This document shows, piece by piece, positions 24,747-33,800 of a stretch of DNA of 64,000 bases. The stretch's first letter is position 1; each line of letters begins with the position of its first letter. The translations under genes and the position numbers were made by a program. A model generated the notes under the pieces. The model had not been told where the DNA came from and ran no database searches. It was given only the letters and a program-made list of their open reading frames with translations. Source of the stretch: Microbacterium oxydans (lineage in GTDB: Bacteria > Actinomycetota > Actinomycetes > Actinomycetales > Microbacteriaceae); the NCBI RefSeq assembly GCF_006540085.1, contig NZ_BJOG01000009.1:1-64000 (forward strand). Reading direction: 5' to 3'.

Positions 24747-25862
24747 TTACTTCGCTCCGTCCGCATAGGCGCCGACGAGGCGCACTGCTCCACCATCGAC
24801 GCCCTTGGCGCCCTGTTCGAATTCACCGGCTGGACGCGGGCCGAAGCCCACGGTCCCGACCTGCCACGAGGGCATGCCCTCGGCGTTCAGAGCGGCGATC
24901 GCGGCGTCCTTCTTGTCCGCGGCGACCACCGCGAGGAATCCGATGCCGAGGTTCCAGGTGCCCTCGGCAGATTCCAGCGTGGAGCCGGCGATGTCGCTGA
25001 GCACACGGAAGACCGGACTCGGCGACCAGCTGCTGCGGTCGACCTCGGCCCAGCTGCCCTGCGGGAGCACGCGGGCGAGGTTCGCCGCGATGCCGCCGCC
25101 GGTGACATGGCTGAGCGCGTGGACGCCGCCGGACAGCTGCTCGATCAGGCGCAGCAGCGGAAGCGTGTACAGGCGGGTCGGCTCGAGGAGCGCCTCGCCC
25201 CACGTAGTTCCGAAGTCAGCGGCGTTGTCGCCGTAGGAGATGCCGGCACCGGTGATGATGTGCCGCACGAGGGAGTAGCCGTTGGAGTGCAGTCCGCTGG
25301 AAGCCACGGCGATGACCGCATCGCCATCCTGCACGCGGTCGGCGCCCAGGATCGCATCCGCCTCGACCACACCCGTCGCCGCCCCCGCCACGTCGTAGTC
25401 GCGCGGTCCGAGCAGACCGGGGTGCTCCGCCGTCTCGCCGCCGACCAAAGCCGTGCCGGTCGCGGAGCATGCCTCGGCGATGCCGCGCACGATGTCGGCG
25501 ATGCGCTGCGGATAGACCTTGCCGCACGCGATGTAGTCGGTCATGAAGAGAGGCTTCGCGCCCACCACCACGATGTCGTCGACGACCATGCCGACCAGGT
25601 CCTGGCCGATCGTGTCGTGCTTGTCGATGGCCTGCGCGATCGCGACCTTCGTGCCGACGCCGTCGGTACTGGTCGCGAGCAGCGGACGACGGAAGTCGCG
25701 CAGCGCGCTGGCGTCGAACAGGCCGGCGAATCCGCCGACACCGCCGAGCACTTCGGGGCCGTGCGTCGCGCGTACGGAGGACTTCATCAGCTCGACGGCG
25801 AGATCACCTGCAGCGGTATCGACGCCGGCTTCGGAATAGGGGTTGGTGGGGGAGGCAGCCAC
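24747..25862 (-). CDS. purM: Phosphoribosylformylglycinamidine cyclo-ligase (AIR synthetase)
   Basis: Purine pathway enzyme of 371 residues that closes the imidazole ring of AIR using ATP. The N terminus (NPYSEAGVDTAAGDLAVELMK) and STDGVGTKVAIAQAIDKHDTIG carry the PurM nucleotide-binding signature. DDIVVVGAKPLFMTDYIACG is also typical. The start codon is GTG at 25862 and MAASPTNPYSEAG matches actinobacterial PurM. It is the first gene of the purM-purF unit. The 248 bases upstream, shared with the divergent adenylation gene, hold no further feature that I can identify. Confidence 0.97.
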   Translation of the reverse strand: MAASPTNPYSEAGVDTAAGDLAVELMKSSVRATHGPEVLGGVGGFAGLFDASALRDFRRPLLATSTDGVGTKVAIAQAIDKHDTIGQDLVGMVVDDIVVVGAKPLFMTDYIACGKVYPQRIADIVRGIAEACSATGTALVGGETAEHPGLLGPRDYDVAGAATGVVEADAILGADRVQDGDAVIAVASSGLHSNGYSLVRHIITGAGISYGDNAADFGTTWGEALLEPTRLYTLPLLRLIEQLSGGVHALSHVTGGGIAANLARVLPQGSWAEVDRSSWSPSPVFRVLSDIAGSTLESAEGTWNLGIGFLAVVAADKKDAAIAALNAEGMPSWQVGTVGFGPRPAGEFEQGAKGVDGGAVRLVGAYADGAK

Positions 25863-26110
25863 GCCCCCAGCCTACCGCCCGGAGCAGGCCACTCTCTCCG
25901 CGAAGTCCGAGGCGGGACCTTCGGCGGTCCGGACCGGTTCCGGGTCGACATGATGACGCCCGAAGTTACGAGACCCCTCGGTTCCTTACCGTTCTGAAAG
26001 AACTCCCCCCACCCGCCGAGGCGCTCCTTAGCGTTGGCGCTCACGCCCCGATCCGTCGTCGTCCTTCCGGCCACGGGATCCGCATGCGGGGCGGAGGGAA
26101 AGGACACTCG

Positions 26111-27691
26111 ATGACCGATTCGATCGCCCCTGCTGCCTCGGCGGCCTCACCCGCGCGTTCGGCCGCGCACGAGGTATCGACCTCGACCGTCACCGCCCTT
26201 TTCGAAGCGCGAGTCGATCGGCAGCCCGACGAGACGGCGGTGCGGCACCTGTCCGCCGCGATGACCTACGCCGAGCTCGATCGAGCTGCCGAGACACTGT
26301 CCGCGCGGCTGCGTTCGCGTGGCGTCGGACGCGGTGACGTGGTGGGCGTGTTCGTGCAGCGTTCGATCCCGATGGTCATCGGCATCCTGGCCGTGCTGAA
26401 GACCGGCGCGGCGTATGCCCCCCAGGATGCACGGATCTCCCCACGGATGCTGCTCGGTCGAGTGGCGGCCTCATCGCGCATGCGCATCGCACTCACGACC
26501 GAGGAGTTCCTCGACGCCATGCCGGAAGCCGTCGACGCCATGGTGATCGACACCGCCCTGATCGACGACACGCAGCTCGACGACACGCAGCTCGACGACA
26601 CGCAGCTCGACGACACGCAGCTCGACGACGCAGGAGCGGTCATGACGCGCGCATCCGTGGACCGGCGCGCGTCGGACGTCTGCGCCGTGATCTACACCTC
26701 AGGCACCACGGGATCGCCCAACGGTGTCCAGGTCACGGACGGCAACCTCGTGAACCTGTTCCGCAATACCCCGGGTGATCTGGGCATCGGCCGAGGGACG
26801 ACGGTCGGCCAGGTGCTCAACATCGCGTTCGACATGGCCATGTGGGAGATCCTCGGAACGCTGGTCAACGGTGGAACTCTGGTGATCCGCGGCTCCGACA
26901 TCGCCGAGACCGCCGAGCAGGTCGATGTGCTCATCGCGACGCCCAGCATCGTGAGCACCCTCTCGTCCGCACGCTGCCACGCGCGCACCGTCGTCGTCGC
27001 CGGCGAGCGCTGCCCACAGGCGCTGGCCGACGAGTGGGCGGCGGAGCATCGCTTCCTGAACTCGTGCGGGCCGACGGAGATCACGATCATCAACACCCTC
27101 GTGGAGCATGTTCCCGGCCGAGCACTGTCGATCGGGACCCCCGTTCCCGGCACGACGGTCTATGTGCTCGACGACGAACGGCAACCGGTTCCCGCGGGGG
27201 AGATCGGCGAGATGTGGGTCGGCGGCGCCGGCGTCACCCTCGGATACATCGGTGATCCGGAACTGACGGCGCAGCGCTATCTCCCCGATCCCTTCTCTGC
27301 CGACGGCGGGCTGATGTTCCGCACCCGCGATGTCGGCCGCTGGACGTCTCGCGGCGAACTCGAGCACCTGAGCCGCACGGACGACCAGGTGAAGGTACGC
27401 GGATTCCGCGTCGAACTCGATTCGGTGTCGCGGGCGCTGGAGACGAGCCTGTCCTGCACCACGGCGGTCACCGTGCAGCTCGACGCGCGACGCCTCGGAG
27501 CCGTGATCACCCCGGCGAGCGCAGACCCCGAGGCCGCACGGGCCGCCGTCGCCGCGCTGCTTCCGTACTACTGCGTGCCGTCCGACATCATCACCGTCGA
27601 TCGGATCCCCCTGACGGCACGGGGCAAGGCCGACCGCGCGGCGGTGCTGCGCATGATCGATACGGGCGCACGACCGAGGCGAGTGGCATGA
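26111..27691 (+). CDS. Stand-alone NRPS-type adenylation (AMP-forming) enzyme
   Basis: ANL-superfamily enzyme of 526 residues that ends at the A10 motif, with no carrier or thioesterase domain. Visible motifs are YTSGTTGSPNGV (A3, Asn replacing the usual Lys), FDMAMWEILGTLVNGGTLVI (A4), NSCGPTEITI (A5), RTRDVGRW (A7), RTDDQVKVRGFRVE (A8) and LTARGKADR (A10, catalytic Lys). The Asp of the A4 FD motif, which binds the alpha-amino group in NRPS domains, is present, so an amino acid is the likely substrate. A 15-base unit repeats four times at 26564-26623 (DDTQL repeats). ATG 26111 follows ggagggaaagg. It overlaps the next gene (ATGA). Confidence 0.85.
   Translation: MTDSIAPAASAASPARSAAHEVSTSTVTALFEARVDRQPDETAVRHLSAAMTYAELDRAAETLSARLRSRGVGRGDVVGVFVQRSIPMVIGILAVLKTGAAYAPQDARISPRMLLGRVAASSRMRIALTTEEFLDAMPEAVDAMVIDTALIDDTQLDDTQLDDTQLDDTQLDDAGAVMTRASVDRRASDVCAVIYTSGTTGSPNGVQVTDGNLVNLFRNTPGDLGIGRGTTVGQVLNIAFDMAMWEILGTLVNGGTLVIRGSDIAETAEQVDVLIATPSIVSTLSSARCHARTVVVAGERCPQALADEWAAEHRFLNSCGPTEITIINTLVEHVPGRALSIGTPVPGTTVYVLDDERQPVPAGEIGEMWVGGAGVTLGYIGDPELTAQRYLPDPFSADGGLMFRTRDVGRWTSRGELEHLSRTDDQVKVRGFRVELDSVSRALETSLSCTTAVTVQLDARRLGAVITPASADPEAARAAVAALLPYYCVPSDIITVDRIPLTARGKADRAAVLRMIDTGARPRRVA
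26564..26623 (+). repeat. In-frame 15-bp repeat, four copies
   Basis: Four exact copies of gacgacacgcagctc inside the adenylation gene, encoding DDTQL four times in the loop before the A3 motif. Being a multiple of three, copy number can change without breaking the frame. Confidence 0.95.
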
Positions 27692-28980
27692 CCGGCGTCT
27701 CACTCTCCGCAGCGACGCTCGACACACCGCCGCTCCCGGGCCGGTGGTCCCGGCTGCGGCGGTCCCGCCGTCTCAGGCCGTACAACCGTCTCGCGCTGGC
27801 GACCGTCCTGCTGAATCTCGTCGCGTGGGCTGCGAATCCGTCTCCGACCGCGGAGCAGGCATTCGTCGTCGCCGGTGTCAACGTGTTCGTGGCGGCGATC
27901 GTCCGTCAGCAATATGTGATCAACGCCCTGTTCCGGCTGGCGACGAGCATCCGCTCCACGGCCCCGCTTCGCGTGAGGTGGGGTCTCGGCAAGATCTACA
28001 GCTTCGGCGGGGTGCACGTCGGCGCCGCCGTGAGCGCGACCGCCTGGTACGTCGCGTTCTGCGTGCTCACGATCTCCGACGGGCCCTCGCCTCTGTTCGC
28101 GATCACCGCGGTCCTGGGCTCGTCGGCCCTCATCGCGATGCTCGTCACCGCCCTGCCGCCCCTGCGTGCGCGATGGCACGACGCCTTCGAGGTCACCCAC
28201 CGGTTGGGCGGTTGGCTGCTGCTGGTCCTCGTCTGGGTGCAGACGGTCGCGACGCTCGTCGACGCGCAGGCCTCGCTCCTGCAGGTGCTCTCCTCCGCTG
28301 GGCTCTGGCTCCTCGTCGCCACGACGGTGAGCGTCGCGCTCCCCTGGATGCGGCTGCGGAGGGTCCCCGTCGACATCTCGACACCGTCGAGCCACGTCGC
28401 GATCGCCCGGTTCGACTACGGCGTCACCCCGTTCGCCGGGTCCTCCACGTCGATCAGTCGCAATCCGCTGCTCGAATGGCACTCCTTCGCGAACGTGCCG
28501 TCGCCCGGCGAGCCGGGTTTCCGGCTGACGATCTCGCGCGCCGGCGACTGGACGAGCAGATTCATCGACGACAAGCCACGATACGTGTGGGTCAAGGGCA
28601 TCCCGACCGCCGGCGTCGGCAACATCGACAAGCTGTTCCGGAAGGTGGTCTGGGTGGCCACCGGCAGTGGCATCGGTCCGTGCCTGCCGCATCTGCTCGC
28701 CGGCACGGCGCCGGCGCACCTGGTCTGGTCTGCACGCGCTCCGCAGAGCACCTACGGGACCGAGCTGGTCGCCGAGATCCGCAGGGCCGTCCCCGATGCC
28801 CTCGTCTGGGACACCGCCTCCGACGGCAAGCCCGACCTCCTCGCCCTCGCCCGCCACGCCGTCACCACGACAGGAGCCGAAGCAGTGATCTGCATCTCGA
28901 ACAGCACCACCACCTGGTCCATCGTCGAAGGACTCGAACAGCAGGGGATCCCCGCCTTCGGCGCGATCTGGGACTCATGA
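27688..28980 (+). CDS. Membrane protein with ferric-reductase-like helices and FNR-type NAD(P)-binding domain
   Basis: Protein of 430 residues. The N-terminal half has about six helices (roughly 30-212). GGVHVG (about 108) and FEVTHRLGGW (about 160) recall the histidine-bearing helices of ferric reductases, though a full bis-haem set is not seen. The C-terminal half resembles a ferredoxin-NADP reductase fold: LLEWHSFANVP at an FAD-binding position and WVATGSGIGPCLPHL at an NAD(P)-binding loop. From memory, fungal TmpA-type membrane flavoproteins look similar. It is coupled on both sides by four-base overlaps, so it should act with the adenylation enzyme and the hydratase-like enzyme. Confidence 0.75.
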   Translation: MTGVSLSAATLDTPPLPGRWSRLRRSRRLRPYNRLALATVLLNLVAWAANPSPTAEQAFVVAGVNVFVAAIVRQQYVINALFRLATSIRSTAPLRVRWGLGKIYSFGGVHVGAAVSATAWYVAFCVLTISDGPSPLFAITAVLGSSALIAMLVTALPPLRARWHDAFEVTHRLGGWLLLVLVWVQTVATLVDAQASLLQVLSSAGLWLLVATTVSVALPWMRLRRVPVDISTPSSHVAIARFDYGVTPFAGSSTSISRNPLLEWHSFANVPSPGEPGFRLTISRAGDWTSRFIDDKPRYVWVKGIPTAGVGNIDKLFRKVVWVATGSGIGPCLPHLLAGTAPAHLVWSARAPQSTYGTELVAEIRRAVPDALVWDTASDGKPDLLALARHAVTTTGAEAVICISNSTTTWSIVEGLEQQGIPAFGAIWDS

Positions 28981-29801
28981 ACGGCGATCGGGAGACCATG
29001 GAGCACAGCTACGAGACGATCGAGGTCATCACGAAGGGTCCCGTCGCCCACATCCGGCTGCAGCGACCGGAGCGGCGGAACGCGCTGTCCGCCCTCATGC
29101 TCACCGAGCTCGGTCGCGCCTTCCGCACCCTCGAGCACCTGACGCTGTCCGGCATCGTGCTCAGCGGAGCCGGGTCCGCGTTCTGCGCCGGAGCCGACAT
29201 CGGCGAGTTGCACGTCGCGCGGGTGTCCGACGACCCGGCCGCAGCAGGACGACGGATCGCCCTGGCAGCGAAGTCGCTCCTGTCGCAGATCGAGGATTCG
29301 CCGTGCCCGACGATCGCGTGCGTCGACGGCCCCGCGGTAGGGGGCGGCCTGGAGCTGGTGCTCGCCTGCGACACCATCTACGCGACACCGGATTCTCACT
29401 TCGCTCTGCCGGAGCCGACTCTCGGCCTCCTTCCCGGCTTCGGGGGAGTTCGGCGACTCGTCGAGCGGGTGGGGCCAGGACTGGCGGCGGAGATGGTGCT
29501 CACCGGTCGGGCCTTGAACGGTGTCGGGGCGCAGGCGCACGGCCTCGCGACCCGTCTCGCGCCGAGGGACGGCGTCCTTCGCGAGGCGGTCGCGGCTCTC
29601 TCCTCGGGGCCACGCCGCTCGCGCGCCGCCACCGCGATGGCCCGTCAGGCGCTGCGAGCCGCTGTGCAGGAAGACAGGAGCACGGCCTTTGCGGAGGAAA
29701 CGCGGTTGTACGGCATCGCCTTCACGCATCAGGACAGTGACGAGGGCATCCGGGCATTCCTCGCCAAGCGTCCACCCGAGTTCTCACCCGACGACATATG
29801 A
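28977..29801 (+). CDS. Enoyl-CoA hydratase/isomerase family protein
   Basis: Crotonase-fold enzyme of 274 residues. The oxyanion-hole segments FCAGADIGELH and VDGPAVGGGLELVLACD are present. Both catalytic glutamates of hydratases appear conserved, in GGGLELVLACD and in LPEPTLGLLPGFGG. ATG 28977 overlaps the preceding stop by four bases; an in-frame ATG at 28998 is an alternative start. In an operon with an adenylating enzyme and a membrane reductase it may process an acyl intermediate, but the substrate is unknown. Confidence 0.88.
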   Translation: MNGDRETMEHSYETIEVITKGPVAHIRLQRPERRNALSALMLTELGRAFRTLEHLTLSGIVLSGAGSAFCAGADIGELHVARVSDDPAAAGRRIALAAKSLLSQIEDSPCPTIACVDGPAVGGGLELVLACDTIYATPDSHFALPEPTLGLLPGFGGVRRLVERVGPGLAAEMVLTGRALNGVGAQAHGLATRLAPRDGVLREAVAALSSGPRRSRAATAMARQALRAAVQEDRSTAFAEETRLYGIAFTHQDSDEGIRAFLAKRPPEFSPDDI

Positions 29802-29845
29802 ACCCGGAGGGCCGCCGCCGTCGACCATCCGCCTACGATGGGGCC

Positions 29846-30451
29846 ATGGCAGACAAGCCGCAGTGGCTCATCCGCGAAGACGCGAGCGTTCCGGTGCTCG
29901 TCGCGCTCGCACTGCGGCAACAACTCGGGATCCGGGTTCCCGAAGACCTGCCGAGCCTGCGGGAACTCGCCGTCCGCGCCCCCGATGCCGCCGACGCCTC
30001 GCCCGATCTCGAAGCGCAGTGGCGCCACTACTGGGACATGACCGTGGAACCTCGCGCCCACCCCTCGGATGTGCCGCTCGAACTCATCGACGGATTCGAC
30101 ACCCTGGTCGCGCTACCCGCCCGCGGTGCCGAGGAGCTGATGGCGGCGATCGCACCCCAGGCGACGTCGGCCCTGCTGTATGCGCGTGCCGCGCACGACA
30201 GGTACGTGACCTCGATGAAGAGCCATACCGGCGGCGATGCCTACCGCGCGTATGCCAGCGCGATCGCGGAGTTCGAGCGCGAGGTCGGTCGCCGGGCCCA
30301 CTCGTTCGAGCTGAACGTGCAGGTGCTGCCGTTCTCGCAGCGCGGTATCTGGTGGATCGGGGCTCTCACGGTCGCCGTGACCGATGGACTGCGCCGCGAT
30401 GTCGTGGCATTCGATGCCGCGATCCGTCCGGTGATCGCCGAGTTGGCGTAG
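29846..30451 (+). CDS. Conserved hypothetical protein
   Basis: Soluble protein of 201 residues that I do not recognise. It has no signal peptide or membrane segment and is rich in Ala, Glu and aromatic residues. WLIREDASVPVLVALALRQQLG at the start and a C-terminal strand-rich part (FELNVQVLPFSQRGIWWIG) are the most distinctive parts. It starts 44 bases after the preceding operon and converges on the next gene with three bases between. Start at ATG 29846. Confidence 0.75.
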   Translation: MADKPQWLIREDASVPVLVALALRQQLGIRVPEDLPSLRELAVRAPDAADASPDLEAQWRHYWDMTVEPRAHPSDVPLELIDGFDTLVALPARGAEELMAAIAPQATSALLYARAAHDRYVTSMKSHTGGDAYRAYASAIAEFEREVGRRAHSFELNVQVLPFSQRGIWWIGALTVAVTDGLRRDVVAFDAAIRPVIAELA

Positions 30452-30454
30452 CGG

Positions 30455-30769
30455 TCAGTCCTCGTCGACGACGGTCTCGCGGTCGACCCGCACGACCCGG
30501 TCATGGCGACGGGCGAGACGCTCCAGGATCAGGCCGACGACGCCCCCCAGGGCGATCCCGATCGGGACCGTCCACAGCAACAGGAAGCCGAACACCTGGC
30601 CGGGCGGGTAGACGATGTCGAGGGCCTGAGACTCGTCGAAGCTGCCGGTCCAGGTGAGGATGCCGGCCGCGATCACACCGACCACGACGCCGATGCCCAT
30701 GAGCACGCCGTACCGCGGCACGCGGCGCACGGTCGCTTCGACGGTCTGGTGCGAGTCGGTGGGGGTCAT
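30455..30769 (-). CDS. Hypothetical two-helix membrane protein
   Basis: Protein of 104 residues with two hydrophobic segments (about 20-42 and 58-82) around an acidic extracellular loop (TGSFDESQALDIVYPPGQ). The C terminus is Arg- and Asp-rich. ATG 30769 is chosen over an upstream in-frame start because gagaca precedes it and the upstream part is non-hydrophobic shadow sequence. Function unknown. Confidence 0.7.
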   Translation of the reverse strand: MTPTDSHQTVEATVRRVPRYGVLMGIGVVVGVIAAGILTWTGSFDESQALDIVYPPGQVFGFLLLWTVPIGIALGGVVGLILERLARRHDRVVRVDRETVVDED

Positions 30770-30822
30770 GTCTCCATTGTCCCACCGACGACGGCCGCCG
30801 TGCACCGGTGTCACGAGCGGCA

Positions 30823-30861
30823 GAACGGCCCTCCCCACGTCTGCTGCGGGGAGGGCCGTTC
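30823..30861 (-). terminator. Terminator of the HtaA-domain gene
   Basis: Perfect 14-bp arms (30823-30836, 30848-30861) with an 11-base loop, 14 bases beyond the minus-strand stop. Confidence 0.8.
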
Positions 30862-30874
30862 CGTGTCACCGCGA

Positions 30875-33800
30875 TCAGACCTCGGTGGTCATCTCGGCGG
30901 TCTCCGCCACCCGGTTGCGACGGGCGATCAGCGCAGCGAGGGCGACCACGACCAGGCCACCGACGATCCACGGCCACACCGGAGCACCCTCGGCGTCGGC
31001 GGGCTCTTCCGCGGCAGTCACCACCGCAGTCGCCTCCGAGTCGGATTCCGGCTTCTCCGCCTCGACGCCGCAGTCCGCGCCGACCGGGATGACAGCCGTG
31101 ACCGGATCGAGCTCCTCCCCCGCGGCGTAGGTGCCGAAGGCTGAGGCCCCGGCCTCGGTCAGCGTCGTGGGGATCGCGTCGAGCGTCAGCGCGCCATCGA
31201 CGACTGCGGCATCACCGAGGGCGAACTCCGCGAGGCGGACCCCCTTCTGATCGATGCTCTCCCCGCCCTGCGTCGTGCCGGTCACGTCGAAGACGAGGTA
31301 GCCCTTGTCTCCCGCGAGTTCGACCGCCGCGTTCGCGAGTGTCGTGTTCAGCGCGCCGTCATGACCCGTGAAGGTGATGCTGCCGCCGAAGGTGATCAGG
31401 CCGGCGAGGCTCTCGTCGTCCAGGGATCCCGCCCCGTTCCCCCACACGTAGTCGGGGTACTCATAGGTCACGTCGGTCAGGGTCCAGCCCCCCTTCGCGA
31501 TGCCCTCGATGTAGGTGCGGAACGACTCCTTGTAGCCCCACTTGAGCGTGGCGCCCTCCACCGTGCAGACGCCGATCGCCGCCGTCGCCCTGTTCAGGGT
31601 GAACACCAGACCACGGTTGACGGAGCCCTGGAACGTGAGCGTGTGCTCGCCGTCCTCGAGGGCGGCGGGAAGGGCACCCGACCAGGTCGCGACACCGTTC
31701 TCATCGGCCGCCACCGTGTCGAGGAGCACGGGGGTCGAGTACACGACGACCTTGATCCCCTGCTCGTTCGCCCGGAATCCGGATGCGGACACCGTCGCGG
31801 GCTGCCCCGCGGCGAGTGCGGCCAGAGCGGCCTCGTCGGCCTCGATTCCCGCGGTCGCCGGCGGGGTCGACGGCAGCGTGACCTTCGGCTTCACGACCGC
31901 CGCGGCGACCGTGCCGCTCGATCCGGCGGGCGCTGAGGCGACCGAGCCGATCGTGAAGGTCACCGGGTTCAGTGCCGTGCCGTAGCCCGAGAGCACCCGA
32001 TCGCGTCCCTCAGCGGTCAGCGCCGCGGGAGCCGCCGTGTAGGTCACCGCGCCGTTGGCAGCGACGCGCGCCGCCCCGGACAGATCGAGCGTCGCGAACG
32101 GCACCTGCGCGCCGCCACTGGTGACGTACAGAGTCGCGGCGTTCGTCGAGGTGATGCGGATCGACGGGTTCGAGACCGTCACGTCCAGCACGCCCTGGTG
32201 TCCGGTGAAGCGCACGGATCCGCGGTACACGACGCTGCCGAGACCGGTGTTCACGTCGAAGTCGCCCCCGACGGTCTGGCCGAACTGGAACTGACCGCCG
32301 GAACGGGTCGCGCCGTCGGAGACCGCGATGGACCCCTTCGCGATGTTGCCCGTGATGTAGTCGGTGAACGACGAGGAGATGGCCCAGCGGAGGGAGCCGC
32401 CCGGAACGCTCGCCGCCGGAGCGGTCGGCGTGACCGGTGTGCCCGGTGTCTCCGGTACTTCAGGGTTCTTCACGTCGAGCAGGGCATCCCACTGCGCCGG
32501 CGTGATGGTCACGGTGGAGCGCGCGTAGATCGTGCTCGCATCGGGCATCGAGTGCTGCTTCCACACGATCACCTCGTACGACTTCGTGCGGTCGAGGTTC
32601 TTCGCCGCGGTCGTGAGGTCGACCGCGAAGGCACCGAACGTGACCTTCTGCACGTACTGCATCGCGAGGAAACCGCCGTCGGCGCTCACCTCCGCCTCGG
32701 TCCCGGCCTCGATCAGTGCGACGTAGGCGCCGGGGATCTCGCCGAGGTTCGTGGCTGCGGCGTTGACGGTCAGGCCGTCCTTCGCCGTCGCCGTCTTCAC
32801 CGTCGTCGTCGTCGTCGGCCCCGCAGGGAACAGCGTGTCCCACTGCGCGCCGGTCACCGTGACGGTGCTCCGCCCGTAGATCGTGCTCGCATCGGGCATC
32901 GAGTGCTGCTTCCACACGATGACCTCGTACGACTTCGCGCGGTCGAGCGTGTCGGTGGCTGCGGTCAAGTCGACCGAGAGCGCGCCACCAGAGATGTTCC
33001 GCACGTACTGCATGGCCAGGAAGCCGCTGCTGCCGGTGACGTTCGCCTCGGTGCCTTTCTCGATCAGCGCGACGTAGGCGCCGGTGATCGCGCCGAGCTG
33101 GGAGGCGGAGGCGGTGACGGTGAGCCCGCCGCTCGCGCTCGCAGATTTCACCGTCGTGGTCACGCCCGACGCGACACCGTAGTTCAGGGCGACACTGCGC
33201 TCCTGATCGGCGTTGACCACCCCACCGGCCGCGTACGTGTAGACACCGTAGGAGCCAGGCGTCGCCGCCGCATCCTTCAGGGTGATGGTCGCCTGGAACG
33301 TGCCGTCAGCCGCGATGTCGACCCACTGCGCGCGGATCGCGCCCTGGTACTGGGCGGGGACCTGGTTCAGCACGCCCTCGGCGAGTGCCCAGACCTGCGC
33401 GCCCACCGAACGGGCCGACGATGCGGCACCGGTCGACGGCTGCCACGTGGAGGCGAAGTTGCCGAAGACCACGTAGGTGCCCTGCGGGAGGTGCTTCGGG
33501 ATCGGCACGCCACGCCCCTCGGTGCCGAGGTTCGCGGTCGGGTCGTAGCCGGATCCCTTCACCACGACCCTGTCGCCCGCCTTGAGCGGCACCCCGGCAG
33601 CCGGAGTCGTGCCATCGGCCAGGAACACCTCGATCGCGGCGGATACGGGGGCCGGCCGCAGAATCTCCCACTGCGCGTCGGAGATGGCGATGGTCGAACG
33701 CGCGGAGATGGTGCTCGCATCGGGGTTCGAGTGCTGCTTCCACACGATGACCTCGTACGACTTCGCGCGGTCGAGCGTGTCAGCGGCAGTGGTCAGGTCG

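Noticed and set aside
24800..24830. gttcgaattc resembling a tRNA T-loop
   Set aside because: It lies inside the purM coding sequence with no surrounding cloverleaf.
23421..25997. Open frame of over 850 codons opposite purF and purM
   Set aside because: The minus-strand frames encode clear PurF and PurM, and this frame has no recognisable domain.
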